Origin: Streptomyces sp. SID12501
GTDB lineage: Bacteria > Actinomycetota > Actinomycetes > Streptomycetales > Streptomycetaceae
Reading direction: 5' to 3'
Assembly (NCBI RefSeq): GCF_010550245.1
Contig: NZ_JAAGLU010000005.1
Span: 124,001 to 188,000 of the forward strand
DNA length: 64,000 nt
Made by a program: the position numbers and the translations under genes
The notes under the pieces: model-generated
The model's database searches: none
Told to the model about the DNA's origin: nothing
The model's input: only the letters and a program-made list of their open reading frames with translations
Shown: in pieces, positions 39,464 through 48,809 of the stretch
Numbering within the stretch: the first letter of the stretch is position 1
Layout of the letters: the number at the start of each line of letters is the position of its first letter

Positions 39464-41825
39464 CTAGTTGTTCGCGAGCCGGTAGATCTCGGTACCGGAG
39501 AGGAGTCCGGGGACGAGGCGTACGTCGTCGATGTCACCGGTGAAGTAGTCGGACCACTCCGCGCCGTACTTGGCGCGGCCGATACCGAGGCCCTTGGTGG
39601 CGTTCCAGACGTCGGTGACGGCCGCGCTGCCCTGCTCCTCCCCGTCGACGAAGAGGGTGAATTTCCGGGCCACCGGGTCGTAGGCCCCGGCGAGATGGGT
39701 CCACTTGTTGACGGTGGCGGGCCGCTCACCGGCGGCCATGGCGCGCACGAGGTCGGAGCCCGCCGCGTCGGAGACATGGCGGCCGAAGATCCAGCGCTTG
39801 TATGCAGTCGAGTAGTAGAGGTTGAAGCCATTGCCCTGCTCCCCGGCCTGGCTGAGCACCGAGATGTTCTTCGCGAGCGAGGTGGGGCGGACCCACACCG
39901 ACACGGTGAACGCCTGACCGGTGTGGACGGACGAGACCGCGGTGGCGTGGTCACTGGTGCCGTTGAAGCGCAGCGCCTTGTCGGCCACGTTGGCTGCGGA
40001 CTGGTTGCCGGCCACCCAGTCGGCGCCCTTGATCGTCAGCTCACGATCGTGGCCGGACGAGTCCGGGGCGGTGGCACCGGAAGTCTGATCAAGGCCATAG
40101 ACGGCGGCGGCGCAGGTGTCGGCGAGGACGTCGGCACAGGCGCGGTCCGAGACGAAGAAGTACTTCTCCAACGGGCCGCGGTTGCCGGCCCGGTCGACGC
40201 TGCGCACGTAGAGGACGTTCGGACCGAAGACGGACGGGGCAACCGCGATCTCCGCTTCGCCGCCGAGGGACTTCGGGACGGCCTTGCGAGTGGGGGTGTC
40301 GCTGCCGAGGTCCCACTCGTAGTACTCGACGTCGTTCTTGAAGACGGAGTCCGAGTTTCCGTTCGCCGTGACCTTGAAGTGCCGGGTGCGGCCCACAGGC
40401 AGATCGGCTTCCTCGGGCACGACCTCGACGTGCGGCTTGGCGTCGGGGCGCTCCACGTCCACCACGAACTCGCACCAGTCGGACCAGTCGGAGTAGCCGG
40501 AGGCCTCGAGCTTGCCCTTGGAGCCGTCGTAGGTCTGGGCACGCCACTTGTAGCCGTCGCCGTGCTTCAGCTCCTTGACCGGGATGTTCTCCTCGAAGAC
40601 GCCTTCGTTCTGCGGCCCGTCCTTGCCCTCGTACACCTTGGGCAGGTCGCTTTTCTGGTTCCACACCTGGAAAGTGGCGGTGAGGTTCTGGCCGGTGCCG
40701 TCGGTGTACGAGTCGGCGTCGGTTCCGGTGACCGCCATGGTCGGGGTCGCGTCACGGATCCAGGGGCGCTTGCTGTTGTCCGTGGTGCAGGTCTTCTCTT
40801 CCGGGCTGCTCAGCCGCTCGTTGTACGGCTTGCCAGGGGTGGTGTTGTACGTGAGGACGAGCTTGGCGTTGTCGCCCCGGAACCGCTTCCAGGAGTTGGC
40901 GTCGTCCTCGTCGGCGGCGCGCAGCGAGAAGGCGATCGGGTCCTCGGCTGCGGCCTTCTTACGAACGCTGGAGGTGAGGTTCTCGTTGGTCTCGTCGGGG
41001 TTGTCCTGGAAATCGACCCAGCTGGCGGGTGCGTCGGGACTGCAGCTGTCGCCACGCCCGTAGGCCACCTTGCGGTCGACCATCAGGTCGCCGTCCTTGG
41101 GCTTGTTGTTCCAGTTGGTGGCCGAGTCGACACCGCCCTCGGCGACCATGTGCAGGTTGACGGTGCTTTTCTCGCAAGAGAAGGAGAAGGTCTCGTAGAC
41201 CTCGAAGACCGCCTTGGAGATAGTGCGGTTCTTCCAGCCGTTGGTGGAGAACTGGAAGTACATCCGGTTCGTGTACGGCGATGTGCTGCACACGTAGTAG
41301 GTGCCGCCGATGCTCTTGTACGAGCACCGGCCGACGCCTTCGTCGTCCTTGAACTTGTGGAATTCGGTGCTGGGGTGAGCGCTGGAAACGTACAGCCACT
41401 CGCTCTTCGACATGCCGGCCTCCGGGTCGATGTAGACCGGGAAGTCGGTGTCGGCGGCGGCCAGGAGCGAGGGGTCCGGCTCGACGCTTACCGCGGACGC
41501 GGAAACGTCGAGGGCCATGTCGGCGACCTTGGCCCCGGCGCCGGGCGCGTCCTGGACCGTCCGGGCCGTGACGTCGGCGCCCGAAGCCGGAACGGCGTCG
41601 GCCGACAGATCCACCGGAGCAGCGCCGGCGGTCGCGGCGAAGGTGGAGGAGTCCCACATCTTGGGGGCCTGACCACCGAAGACCCGGATGCCGGAGGCGT
41701 CCACCGCCTGAAGTCCGCCGGTCGGGCCGGTGCCCAGCGTCAGCCCCTCGGACCGTACGGGCAGCCGCAGTTCGGCGAGCTCCGGGTTGCGGGCCGCCTC
41801 CGCTCCCCCGGAACTCTCCCCAGAG
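39464..41825 (-). pseudogene. LamG-domain surface protein gene lacking its 5' end
   Basis: About 787 codons remain of a large exported Streptomyces protein. The order is: a linker (EAARNPELAELRLPVRSEGL), a DNRLRE-type beta domain with paired Cys (residues about 130-330), fibronectin-like segments, and a C-terminal LamG/concanavalin-like domain (FNGTSDHATAVSS, FTVSVWVRP, NISVLSQAG, FTLFVDGEEQGSA, GDIDDVRLVPGLLS). Intact members have a signal peptide and some 200 further N-terminal residues before the EAARNPEL point. Here the upstream DNA loses coding character near 41825-41851, with no signal peptide or ribosome site, so the gene is 5'-truncated, probably at the same event that placed it beside the ThDP gene. 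Confidence 0.72.
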
Positions 41826-41994
41826 CTCCCTCGTGAATTCCTGCACCCCAACGCATGGGGCCAACATGGTCTTTTGGACCGTAAGGGGCGAGCGGGATTC
41901 AGGGAACCCTGATTAATTCAGGACAATGAGGCGAGTACTTGCCCGAACCTTTACCAAGTACCATGTGATGCCCGCCACACCGAGGAATGCGTCC

Positions 41995-43689
41995 TCAACT
42001 ACCGTGCGTCGCCGCGAACATCCGCAACACCGCCGGAAGCACCACCACCGACGGCCCCGGCTCCGTCAACGCCTTCGCGAGGTCCGTCTCCAGCGTCTCC
42101 GCCGACGTCCGTACCCCCGGCACCCCGAACGACTCCGCCAGCGCCACGAAATCCGGTCGCGCCAGTTCCGTGCCCGTCGTCTCCCCGAACGCGTCGGTCA
42201 TGTACTCGCGCAGGATGCCGTAGCCGCCGTCGTCGACAATCAGCCAGGTGACGTCGAGGTCGTACTGCCGGGCCGTCGCCAACTCCGCGATGCCGTAGAG
42301 GGCACCGCCGTCGCCCGAGACCGCGAGCACCGGGTACGTCGGGTCTGCCACCGCCGCTCCCAGGGCCGCCGGGAAGGCGTAGCCGAGGCCGCCCGCGCCC
42401 TGGGCCGAGTGCATGGTGTTCGCACCGCGGGGGTCGAAGGCCGACCAGGCCCAGTAGGACAGGATCGTCATGTCCCAGAAGGAGGGGGCGCGGGGCGGCA
42501 GGGCTCTCCTGATTGACTTCAACAGGCCCTGCTCCAGGGTCAGTTCCTGGGCGGCGAGACGCGCGGCCACCCGGTCCAGCACCCCCCGAACCCGGTCCCC
42601 CGCCGTCTCGTCCTCCCTCACCACCACCGTCTCTACCGTCTCCAACAGCGCCTGCAGCGCCAGCCGTGCGTCCGCGTGGATGCCGAGCGCCGGGTGATTG
42701 GACTCCAACTTGCCCAGGTCCGCATCGACTTGGATGATCCGGCCTCGCGGCTTGAACGTGTGGTAGTTGGAGGAGAGTTCGCCCAGGCCCGAGCCGACCA
42801 CCAGCAGGACGTCCGCGTCCTCCAGGAAGTCGGTCATGTGCCGGTCCTCCAGCCAGGACTGGAGGGAGAGCGGGTGTGTCCACGGGAACGCGCCCTTGCC
42901 GCCGAACGTCGTCACCACCGGCGCCTGGAGACGCTCCGCCAGCGCCCTCAGCTTGCCCGAGGCGTCCGACCGTACGACTCCGCCGCCCGCGATGATCGCC
43001 GGGCGCTCGGCGTTCGACAGCAAGTGGGCTGCCAGCGCCGTCAGTTCGGGGCGCGGGGGCAACTCCTCGGGGAAGGCGTCGCCGCCCGTCACCACGGGAA
43101 TCGGGGTTTTGGCCATCAGTACGTCCTGCGGGATCTCCACCCACACCGGTCCGTGCGGGGCCGTGAGCGCCGACTTCCAGGCGTCGGCGATCGCCGAGGG
43201 GATCTGGGACTGCGTACGGACCGTGTGGACCGACTTCACCACACCCCTGAACGAGGCCTGCTGGTCCGGGAGTTCGTGCAGGTAGCCATGCCGGCCGCCG
43301 CCCAGCCCCGCCGTCGGGATCTGGCTGCTGATCGCCAGGACAGGGGCCGATGCCGACGCCGCTTCCTGAAGTGCCGCGAGCGAGGTGAGCGCGCCCGGGC
43401 CCGTCGACAGGAGCAGCGGCGCCGCCTCTCCCGTGATCCTGCCGTACGCGTCCGCCGCGAACCCCGCGTTGTTCTCCACCCGTAGGCCGATGTACCGCAG
43501 GCCGGAGCGGCGCAGCGCGTCGAACAGGCCCAGGGCGTGCTGGCCGGGGAGGCCGAAGACCGTCGTCGTGCCGAGGCCGGCCAGCGTCTCCACGACCAGG
43601 TCTCCGCCGTTGCGGCCGGGGGGCGGATTGAGCGCGGCCTCCGTCTGGGCGACGGTCGGCTTCAGCACCAGGTCGTGGTCGTGAGTCAC
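41995..43689 (-). CDS. ThDP-dependent enzyme (acetolactate synthase-like)
   Basis: A 564-residue thiamine-diphosphate enzyme of the acetohydroxyacid synthase/benzoylformate decarboxylase superfamily. The Pyr domain has [14 protein letters not shown] and the cofactor Glu in [15 protein letters not shown]. The central domain has EIPQDVL and SGLGEL. The PP domain has the ThDP signature [13 protein letters not shown] through [12 protein letters not shown]. It overlaps the agmatinase stop by GTGA, so the two are made together; a role in guanidino-compound or amino-acid breakdown is likely, but the substrate is unknown. The last 167 bases are duplicated at 36865-37031. GTG 43689 is chosen over the 43839 ORF start. 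Confidence 0.85.
   Translation of the reverse strand: MTHDHDLVLKPTVAQTEAALNPPPGRNGGDLVVETLAGLGTTTVFGLPGQHALGLFDALRRSGLRYIGLRVENNAGFAADAYGRITGEAAPLLLSTGPGALTSLAALQEAASASAPVLAISSQIPTAGLGGGRHGYLHELPDQQASFRGVVKSVHTVRTQSQIPSAIADAWKSALTAPHGPVWVEIPQDVLMAKTPIPVVTGGDAFPEELPPRPELTALAAHLLSNAERPAIIAGGGVVRSDASGKLRALAERLQAPVVTTFGGKGAFPWTHPLSLQSWLEDRHMTDFLEDADVLLVVGSGLGELSSNYHTFKPRGRIIQVDADLGKLESNHPALGIHADARLALQALLETVETVVVREDETAGDRVRGVLDRVAARLAAQELTLEQGLLKSIRRALPPRAPSFWDMTILSYWAWSAFDPRGANTMHSAQGAGGLGYAFPAALGAAVADPTYPVLAVSGDGGALYGIAELATARQYDLDVTWLIVDDGGYGILREYMTDAFGETTGTELARPDFVALAESFGVPGVRTSAETLETDLAKALTEPGPSVVVLPAVLRMFAATHGS
42005..42171. repeat. 167-bp direct repeat, right copy (inside ThDP enzyme gene)
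   Basis: Resident copy of the duplicated segment, coding for the C-terminus from ELARPDFV to the final residues of the intact enzyme. Confidence 0.92.
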
Positions 43690-44681
43690 TTCGCTGCCTT
43701 TTCCTGCTTCTTCTGCGCGATCTGGCGGGACATGATCGTCGTCAGTTCGTACGCCGTGTGCGACGCCGCGACCGACGTGATCTCGGCGTGATCGTACGCG
43801 GGAGCGACTTCCACGACGTCCGCCGAGACCAGGTTGCACGACGCCAGGCCCCGCAGGATCTCCAGCAGTTCCCTCGACGTCATTCCGCCGGCCTCAGGCG
43901 TGCCCGTGCCGGGGGCGAACGCCGGGTCTAGGCAGTCGATGTCGATGGAGATGTAGAGCGGACGGTCCCCGATGCGCTGGCGGAGCTGGTCGGCGACCTC
44001 GTCGACACCGCGTCGCATCACGTCCGCCGACGTCACGATGCCGAAGCCCATCTTCGCGTCGTCGTCCAGGTCCTGCTTGCCGTACAGCGGGCCGCGCGTG
44101 CCGACGTGCGAGAGGGCGGAGGTGTCGAGGATGCCTTCCTCCACCGCCCGCCGGAACGGCGTCCCGTGCGTGTACTCGGCGCCGAAGTAGGTGTCCCAGG
44201 TGTCGAGGTGCGCGTCGAAGTGGAGCAGCGCCACCGGGCCGTGCTTCTTCGCCACCGAGCGCAGGAGGGGCAGCGCGATCGTGTGGTCACCGCCGAGGGT
44301 CATCAGCCTCGCCCCCGTCCCCAGCAGTTCGTCGGCCGCCGCCTCCACCGTCTCCACGGCCTCATGGATGTCGAACGGGTTCACCGCGATGTCTCCGGCG
44401 TCCGCGACCTGGGCCAGTGCGAACGGGGACGCGTCCTGCGCCGGGTTGTACGGGCGCAGCAGCCGCGACGCCTCGCGGATCGCGTTGCCGCCGAACCGGG
44501 CCCCCGGCCGGTACGAGACCCCCGAGTCGAACGGAACCCCGACCACGGCGACATCCGTACGTCCGCCGACCTCGTCGAGGCGCGGCAGCCGTGCGAAGGT
44601 CGCGGGACCGGCGTACCTCGGGATGCGGGAGGAATCGACGGGGCCTCGGGGCGTCTCGTACGCCTCGTAACTGCTGGTCAT
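43686..44681 (-). CDS. Agmatinase/ureohydrolase family protein
   Basis: A 331-residue manganese ureohydrolase of the arginase family. The four metal-binding motifs are present: [19 protein letters not shown] and [14 protein letters not shown] with its Asp pair, plus VEVAPAYD, the agmatinase-type C-terminal signature. It releases urea from agmatine to give putrescine, or from another guanidino acid such as guanidinobutyrate. ATG 44681 follows AAGAAGG. The gene is upstream of and translationally coupled to the ThDP enzyme gene. Specific substrate assignment within the family is not possible from motifs alone. Confidence 0.88.
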   Translation of the reverse strand: MTSSYEAYETPRGPVDSSRIPRYAGPATFARLPRLDEVGGRTDVAVVGVPFDSGVSYRPGARFGGNAIREASRLLRPYNPAQDASPFALAQVADAGDIAVNPFDIHEAVETVEAAADELLGTGARLMTLGGDHTIALPLLRSVAKKHGPVALLHFDAHLDTWDTYFGAEYTHGTPFRRAVEEGILDTSALSHVGTRGPLYGKQDLDDDAKMGFGIVTSADVMRRGVDEVADQLRQRIGDRPLYISIDIDCLDPAFAPGTGTPEAGGMTSRELLEILRGLASCNLVSADVVEVAPAYDHAEITSVAASHTAYELTTIMSRQIAQKKQEKAAK

Positions 44682-45031
44682 GCCGTTTTGCCTTCTTTCC
44701 TGTGCCTCGGGGCCGGTTTGGATATGGATTCGGATCTGCGGATACGGGTTCGGGTGCGAGTTCGATGGTGCGCCCGACGAGCCGCTCGCGCCAGCGTAGG
44801 TGGTGGCCGAGGGGCGACGGTGCACGACCGGGAGCCGCGGGCGCTGGGCACGGCCCTCCTCGGCACGGACCTCGACGACCCGGACGTACGGATGAAGTTG
44901 TGGTTCGCCGCTGCAGCAGTACCGAAGGAGCGCCGAAGGAGCACTGGAGCAGTATTGAGGTCGCGTGACCTGCGTCCCAGCGGTCGGGACGTCCGGGTGC
45001 TCGCGGTGTCGCCTGCCTCACAATGGGAGGC
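44682..45031. other. Divergent intergenic region, possible PucR 3' relic
   Basis: This 350-bp gap separates the agmatinase and phosphatase-like genes. On the plus strand 44850-44925 encodes [20 protein letters not shown] followed by FAAAA, the usual C-terminal helix of PucR/CdaR-type activators, with no HTH in front. It may be the tail of a lost regulator. Direct repeats of GGATTCGG type near 44710 and ATG-free sequence fill the rest. Confidence 0.35.
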
Positions 45032-45826
45032 ATGCCGATACCCGGGATTCCCAGCCGCGCCGAGCTTGTCGATCACCTTGTGAAAACCCGCATCGCGGGT
45101 GATGTCGCGACGCCCCGCGAGAACAACCTCTCCCACTACCGCAAGCTGGCGAACGGCGAACGGCACTACTGGCTCGGGCTGGAGCTGGGCGACCGCTGGA
45201 GCGACGAGCAGGACGTGCTCGCGGTGATGGCCGAGCGGGTCGGCGTGAACGACGATCCCGAACACCGGTACGGCCAGGACACCATCGACCCCGAGCTGAC
45301 GGTCGCCGGGCTGGAGCGGTTGGCGGCCCGGCTGCGCAAGGCGGCCGACGGGCAGCAGCGGGTGCTGTTCGCGACCGGCCACCCGGGCGGCCTGCTCGAC
45401 GTGCACCGCGCCACCGCCGACGCGTTGCGGAGTGCCGGCTGCGAGATCGTCGTCATCCCGGACGGTCTGACGACGGACGAGGGGTACGTGTTCCAGTTCG
45501 CGGACGTGGCGGTGCTGGAGCACGGGGCCTCGCTGTGGCACACGCACTCCGGCGAGCCGATGCGCGCGATCCTGACGGGACTCGAGCGCGCGGGCCGCCC
45601 GCTGCCCGACCTGGTCGTCGCCGACCACGGCTGGGCGGGGTACGCCGCACAGCACGGCATCGACTCCGTCGGTTACGCCGACTGCAACGACCCGGCGCTG
45701 TTCCTGGCCGAGGCGGAGGGCACCCTCCAGGTGGCCGTTCCGCTCGACGACCATGTGACGAGCCCGCGCTTCTACGACCCGCTGACGGCGTTCCTGCTGA
45801 ACGAGGCCGAACTGCTCGGCGAGTAG
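45032..45826 (+). CDS. Conserved phosphatase-like protein
   Basis: A 264-residue cytosolic protein, MPIPGIPSRAELVDHLVKTR to the end. It is a widely conserved Streptomyces protein usually labelled phosphatase, with no experimental basis that I know of. Visible features are the strictly conserved-looking TPRENNLSHYRKLANGERHYWLG segment, FATGHPGGLLDVHRATADAL, EHGASLWHTHSGEPM and VVADHGWAGYAAQHGIDSVGY, several of which place His/Asp at strand ends as in a Rossmann-like hydrolase. ATG 45032 has GGGAGG directly upstream; the in-frame ATG 45023 would sit in front of that site. Confidence 0.65.
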   Translation: MPIPGIPSRAELVDHLVKTRIAGDVATPRENNLSHYRKLANGERHYWLGLELGDRWSDEQDVLAVMAERVGVNDDPEHRYGQDTIDPELTVAGLERLAARLRKAADGQQRVLFATGHPGGLLDVHRATADALRSAGCEIVVIPDGLTTDEGYVFQFADVAVLEHGASLWHTHSGEPMRAILTGLERAGRPLPDLVVADHGWAGYAAQHGIDSVGYADCNDPALFLAEAEGTLQVAVPLDDHVTSPRFYDPLTAFLLNEAELLGE

Positions 45827-45836
45827 GAACTGTCGA

Positions 45837-46718
45837 TCAGGGGGTGCGGGGGACCCTGATCACGCCCTCCTGGATGACCGTGATGGCCAGTTGTCCGTCC
45901 TGCGTGTAGATACGGCCCTGGCCGAGACCCCGGCCGCCGGACGCCGACGGTGACTCCTGGTCGTACAGCAGCCATTCGTCGGCGCGGAACGGGCGGTGGA
46001 ACCACATCGCGTGGTCCAGGGAGGCGCCGACCACGTCGTTGACCGCCCAGCCGCCCCGTCCGTGCGCGAGCAGGATGGAGTCGAGCAACGTCATGTCGGA
46101 GACGTACGTGGCGAGGCAGACGTGCAGCAGCGGTTCGTCGACGGCGCCGCCGAGCTTGCCGTTCGTACGGAACCAGACCTGGGAGCGCGGTTCGCGGGGC
46201 TCGCCGAACCTGCCGTAGGGCGGGTCGTCGACGTAGCGGAGGTCGACGGCCTCACGGGACTGCAGGAACTTCTCGACGACCGCCGGGTCCAGGTGCGCGT
46301 ACCGGGGGAGCTGTTCCTCGGCCGTGGGGAGGGTCGCCGGGTCGGGGGCGGCGGGCATCGGGGCCTGGTGGTCGAGGCCCTCCTCGTGCCGCTGGAAGGA
46401 CGCGGAGAGGTGGAAGATCGGCTGCCCGTGCTGGACGGCGACGACGCGACGGGTGGTGAAGGAACGGCCGTCCCGGATGCGGTCGACGGTGTAGACGATC
46501 GGCACACCGGGGTCGCCGGGGCGCAGGAAGTACGAGTGGAGCGAGTGGGCGGGGCGGTCCGCCGGGACCGTCCGCCCGGCGGCGACGAGCGCCTGGGCCG
46601 CGACCTGCCCGCCGAAGACACGCGGGACGATGGCGGGCCGGGACCGGCCGCGGAAGATGTTCTCCTCGATCTGCTCAAGGTCGAGCAGATCGAGGAGAGA
46701 CTGAAGTGCCTGACTCAT
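45837..46718 (-). CDS. tesB: Acyl-CoA thioesterase II (TesB)
   Basis: A 293-residue double hot-dog thioesterase. The first half has RVFGGQVAAQALVAAGRTV and SLHSYFLRPGDPGVPIVY, the second MTLLDSILLAHG, ASLDHAMWFHRPF and the ending GRIYTQDGQLAITVIQEGVIR. The catalytic Asp is in TLLDSIL. TesB hydrolyses medium and long acyl-CoA to free fatty acid and CoA in the cytosol, in keeping with the acyl-CoA dehydrogenase gene next to it. ATG 46718 has no Shine-Dalgarno and may be leaderless. Confidence 0.93.
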   Translation of the reverse strand: MSQALQSLLDLLDLEQIEENIFRGRSRPAIVPRVFGGQVAAQALVAAGRTVPADRPAHSLHSYFLRPGDPGVPIVYTVDRIRDGRSFTTRRVVAVQHGQPIFHLSASFQRHEEGLDHQAPMPAAPDPATLPTAEEQLPRYAHLDPAVVEKFLQSREAVDLRYVDDPPYGRFGEPREPRSQVWFRTNGKLGGAVDEPLLHVCLATYVSDMTLLDSILLAHGRGGWAVNDVVGASLDHAMWFHRPFRADEWLLYDQESPSASGGRGLGQGRIYTQDGQLAITVIQEGVIRVPRTP

Positions 46719-46753
46719 ACAGTCATTTCTACGGGTCAGTAATTGCGAAAGCC

Positions 46754-46816
46754 TTACGGGCCCATGTCCTTACAGGCCCATGTCTTACATGGCTCGTGTC
46801 TTACAGGCCCATGTCC
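46754..46816. repeat. Four 15- to 16-bp tandem repeats carrying the stop codon
   Basis: Units at 46754-46769, 46770-46784, 46785-46800 and 46801-46816 all begin TTAC and run to GTC or GTCC. On the minus strand each reads GACATGGGCCTGTAA or a variant. The first to be translated encodes the last residues and stop of the acyl-CoA dehydrogenase. Confidence 0.9.
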
Positions 46817-47958
46817 TTGGCGATGATCGACTTCATGATCTCGCTGGTGCCGCCGTAGATCCGGTTGACGCGGTTGTCGGCGTACAGGCGGGCGATCGGG
46901 TACTCGTTCATGAAGCCGTAGCCGCCGTGCAGCTGGAGGCAGCGGTCGATCACGCGGTGCGCGACCTCGGTGCAGAACAGCTTGGCGCTGGCGGCCTCGG
47001 CCGGGGTCAGCTCGCCCGCGTCCAAGGCCTCGGTCGCGCGGTCGGCGACGGCCTCGGCCGCGTCCACCTCGGCCTTGCAGGCGGCCAGCTCGAACTTGGT
47101 GTTCTGGAAGTGCGCGACCGGCTTGCCGAAGACGACGCGCTCCTGGACGTACTGCTGGGCGAACCGGACGGCCGCCTTGGCCTGCGCGTACGCGCCGTAG
47201 GCGATGCCCCAGCGCTCGGAGGCGAGGTTGTGGCCGAGGTAGGAGAAGCCCTTGTTCTCCTCACCGAGGAGGTTCTCCACGGGCACCTTGACGTCGACGA
47301 ACGCCAGCTCGGCGGTGTCGGAGGTCTTCAGGCCGAGCTTGTCCAGCTTGCGGCCGATCGAGTAGCCCTCGGACTTGGTGTCCACCACGAGGAGGGATAT
47401 GCCGTGGCGGCGGTCCTCGGCGCTGGGCGCGTCGGTGCGGGCACAGACGATCATCTGGTCGGCGTGGACGCCACCGGTGATGAAGGTCTTGGAGCCGTTG
47501 AGGACGTAGTGCGTGCCGTCCTCGCTCAGCTTGGCGGTGGTCTTCATGCCCGCGAGGTCGGAGCCGGTACCCGGCTCGGTCATCGCGATCGCCCACATCT
47601 CCTCACCGGAGACGAACTTCGGCAGGTAGCGCTTCTTCTGCTCGTCGGTGGCGAGCAGCTTGACGTACGGCAGACCGAGCAGCACGTGCACACCGGAGCC
47701 GCCGAAGGACACACCCGCGCGCGCGGTCTCCTCGTACAGGACGGCCTCGAACTTGTACGAGTCGATGCCGGCGCCGCCGTACTCCTCGTCGACGCGGATG
47801 CCGAAGACGCCCAGCTCGGCGAGCTTGTAGTAGAACTCGCGCGGCGCCTGGCCGGCGGCGAACCACTCGTCGTAGACGGGAACGACCTCGGCCTCGATGA
47901 AGGCGCGAAGGGTCTCCCGGAACGCCTCGTGGTCCTCGTTGAACACAGTACGGCGCAC
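46801..47958 (-). CDS. Acyl-CoA dehydrogenase
   Basis: A 385-residue FAD-dependent acyl-CoA dehydrogenase. Signature one is AMTEPGTGSDLAGM, FAD-binding FITGG follows, and the C-terminal signature QLHGGYGFMNEYPIARLYAD is complete. It oxidises acyl-CoA to the 2,3-enoyl-CoA in the cytosol and passes electrons to ETF. The GTG 47958 start has a perfect AGGAGG. A palindrome at 47983-47996 lies just upstream. It is transcribed apart from the carboxylase operon, with the TetR gene between them on the same strand. Confidence 0.93.
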   Translation of the reverse strand: MRRTVFNEDHEAFRETLRAFIEAEVVPVYDEWFAAGQAPREFYYKLAELGVFGIRVDEEYGGAGIDSYKFEAVLYEETARAGVSFGGSGVHVLLGLPYVKLLATDEQKKRYLPKFVSGEEMWAIAMTEPGTGSDLAGMKTTAKLSEDGTHYVLNGSKTFITGGVHADQMIVCARTDAPSAEDRRHGISLLVVDTKSEGYSIGRKLDKLGLKTSDTAELAFVDVKVPVENLLGEENKGFSYLGHNLASERWGIAYGAYAQAKAAVRFAQQYVQERVVFGKPVAHFQNTKFELAACKAEVDAAEAVADRATEALDAGELTPAEAASAKLFCTEVAHRVIDRCLQLHGGYGFMNEYPIARLYADNRVNRIYGGTSEIMKSIIAKDMGL

Positions 47959-47982
47959 CGCCGCCTCCTCGATTCGAACACC

Positions 47983-47996
47983 TAAGCGCTTGCTCA
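47983..47996 (-). promoter_or_regulatory. Imperfect palindrome upstream of acyl-CoA dehydrogenase
   Basis: TAAGCGCTTGCTCA is a near-palindrome (AGC half-sites spaced by four) typical of operators for TetR-type fatty-acid regulators in actinobacteria. It lies 25 bases before the GTG start. It differs from the GGTTAACG-type sites near the TetR gene, so a different regulator is possible. Confidence 0.45.
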
Positions 47997-48054
47997 GATC
48001 AACCGTACCGGCGAGTACGAAGCCCCGTCCAGTGGAGTTGGGCCGTAACGCTCA

Positions 48055-48654
48055 TCACTCCCCCCGCTCCCCCGCCGCCGCGAACGCCCCCCTGGCCATC
48101 CGGTGCAGCAGTTCGGCCGTGACGCCCCGGCCCGGCAGCGCGCCCGGGCGGCCCAGGTGCGGGGTCGAGTTCAGGAGGCCGAACACCGAGTGGACGGCCG
48201 AGCGGGCGGTCGGTTCCGTCAGCTCCGGGTAGACCTCCCGGACCACCTCCACCCACAGCTCGACGTACTGCCGCTGGAGCTGGCGCACCAGCTTGCGGTC
48301 GCTGTCGCGCAGCCGGTCCAGTTCGCGGTCGTGGAGGGTGATCAGGGGTCGGTCGTCGAGGGCGAAGTCGATATGGCCCTCGATGAGGGAGTCGAGGAGC
48401 GCCCCGGGGTCCCCGTCGGCCTCCGCGACCCGCCGCTTGCCGCCGGTCAGGAGCTGGCCGCTGATGCCGACCAGCAGTTCGGCGAGCATCGCGTCCTTGC
48501 CCGGGAAGTGGCGGTAAAGGCCGGGGCCGCTGATGCCCACGGCCGCCCCTATCTCGTCCACGCCGACGCCGTGGAAACCGCGCTCGGCGAAGAGCCTCGC
48601 GGCCTCCTTGAGGATCTGTTCGCGGCGGGTCGGGGCGTCGGTTCTGGTGGCCAT
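48055..48654 (-). CDS. TetR-family regulator of the carboxylase operon
   Basis: A 199-residue TetR regulator. The N-terminal HTH is clear: REQILKEAARLFAERGFHGVGVDEIGAAVGISGPGLYRHFPGKDAML. The C-terminal domain (ALLDSLIEGHIDFALDDRPLITLHDREL and later) is the ligand-binding, dimerising part, probably for an acyl-CoA. It diverges from the beta-subunit gene with two 18-bp operators between them, so it most likely represses both. The ATG at 48654 has no ribosome site; the transcript could be leaderless. An extension to 48672 adds six residues (MSRINC). Confidence 0.88.
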   Translation of the reverse strand: MATRTDAPTRREQILKEAARLFAERGFHGVGVDEIGAAVGISGPGLYRHFPGKDAMLAELLVGISGQLLTGGKRRVAEADGDPGALLDSLIEGHIDFALDDRPLITLHDRELDRLRDSDRKLVRQLQRQYVELWVEVVREVYPELTEPTARSAVHSVFGLLNSTPHLGRPGALPGRGVTAELLHRMARGAFAAAGERGE

Positions 48655-48675
48655 GCAATTGATTCTAGACACGGA

Positions 48676-48693
48676 GGTTAGCGGTCGTTAACC
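48676..48693. promoter_or_regulatory. TetR operator candidate 1
   Basis: GGTTAGCGGTCGTTAACC is an imperfect palindrome whose right half, CGTTAACC, is the exact complement of the left half of operator 2 (GGTTAACG). It lies 22 bases before the TetR start. Confidence 0.65.
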
Positions 48694-48704
48694 TGAGGGA
48701 AGCA

Positions 48705-48722
48705 GGTTAACGCTCATTAACC
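48705..48722. promoter_or_regulatory. TetR operator candidate 2
   Basis: GGTTAACGCTCATTAACC is a second copy of the palindrome, spaced by 11 bases from the first, giving 29 bases (close to three helical turns) centre to centre, so two dimers could bind on one face. Confidence 0.65.
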
Positions 48723-48746
48723 AGTCGACCACTGGTGGGCTACTGG

Positions 48747-48793
48747 ATGACCACCGGCTCGACCACAGGCTCGACCACTGGGCCGACCACTGG
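48747..48793. repeat. 12-bp tandem repeats in the leader of the carboxylase operon
   Basis: ATGACCACCGG, CTCGACCACAGG, CTCGACCACTGG and GCCGACCACTGG follow one another between the operators and the ATG at 48810. They keep the frame open ([12 protein letters not shown]), which falsely extends the ORF to 48735. Confidence 0.8.
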
Positions 48794-48809
48794 GTTAGGG
48801 GACCGCAGG

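Noticed and set aside
41898..41911. TCAGGGAACCCTGA as terminator or operator
   Set aside because: Arms of only six bases with a 2-base centre and no gene end or start close enough.
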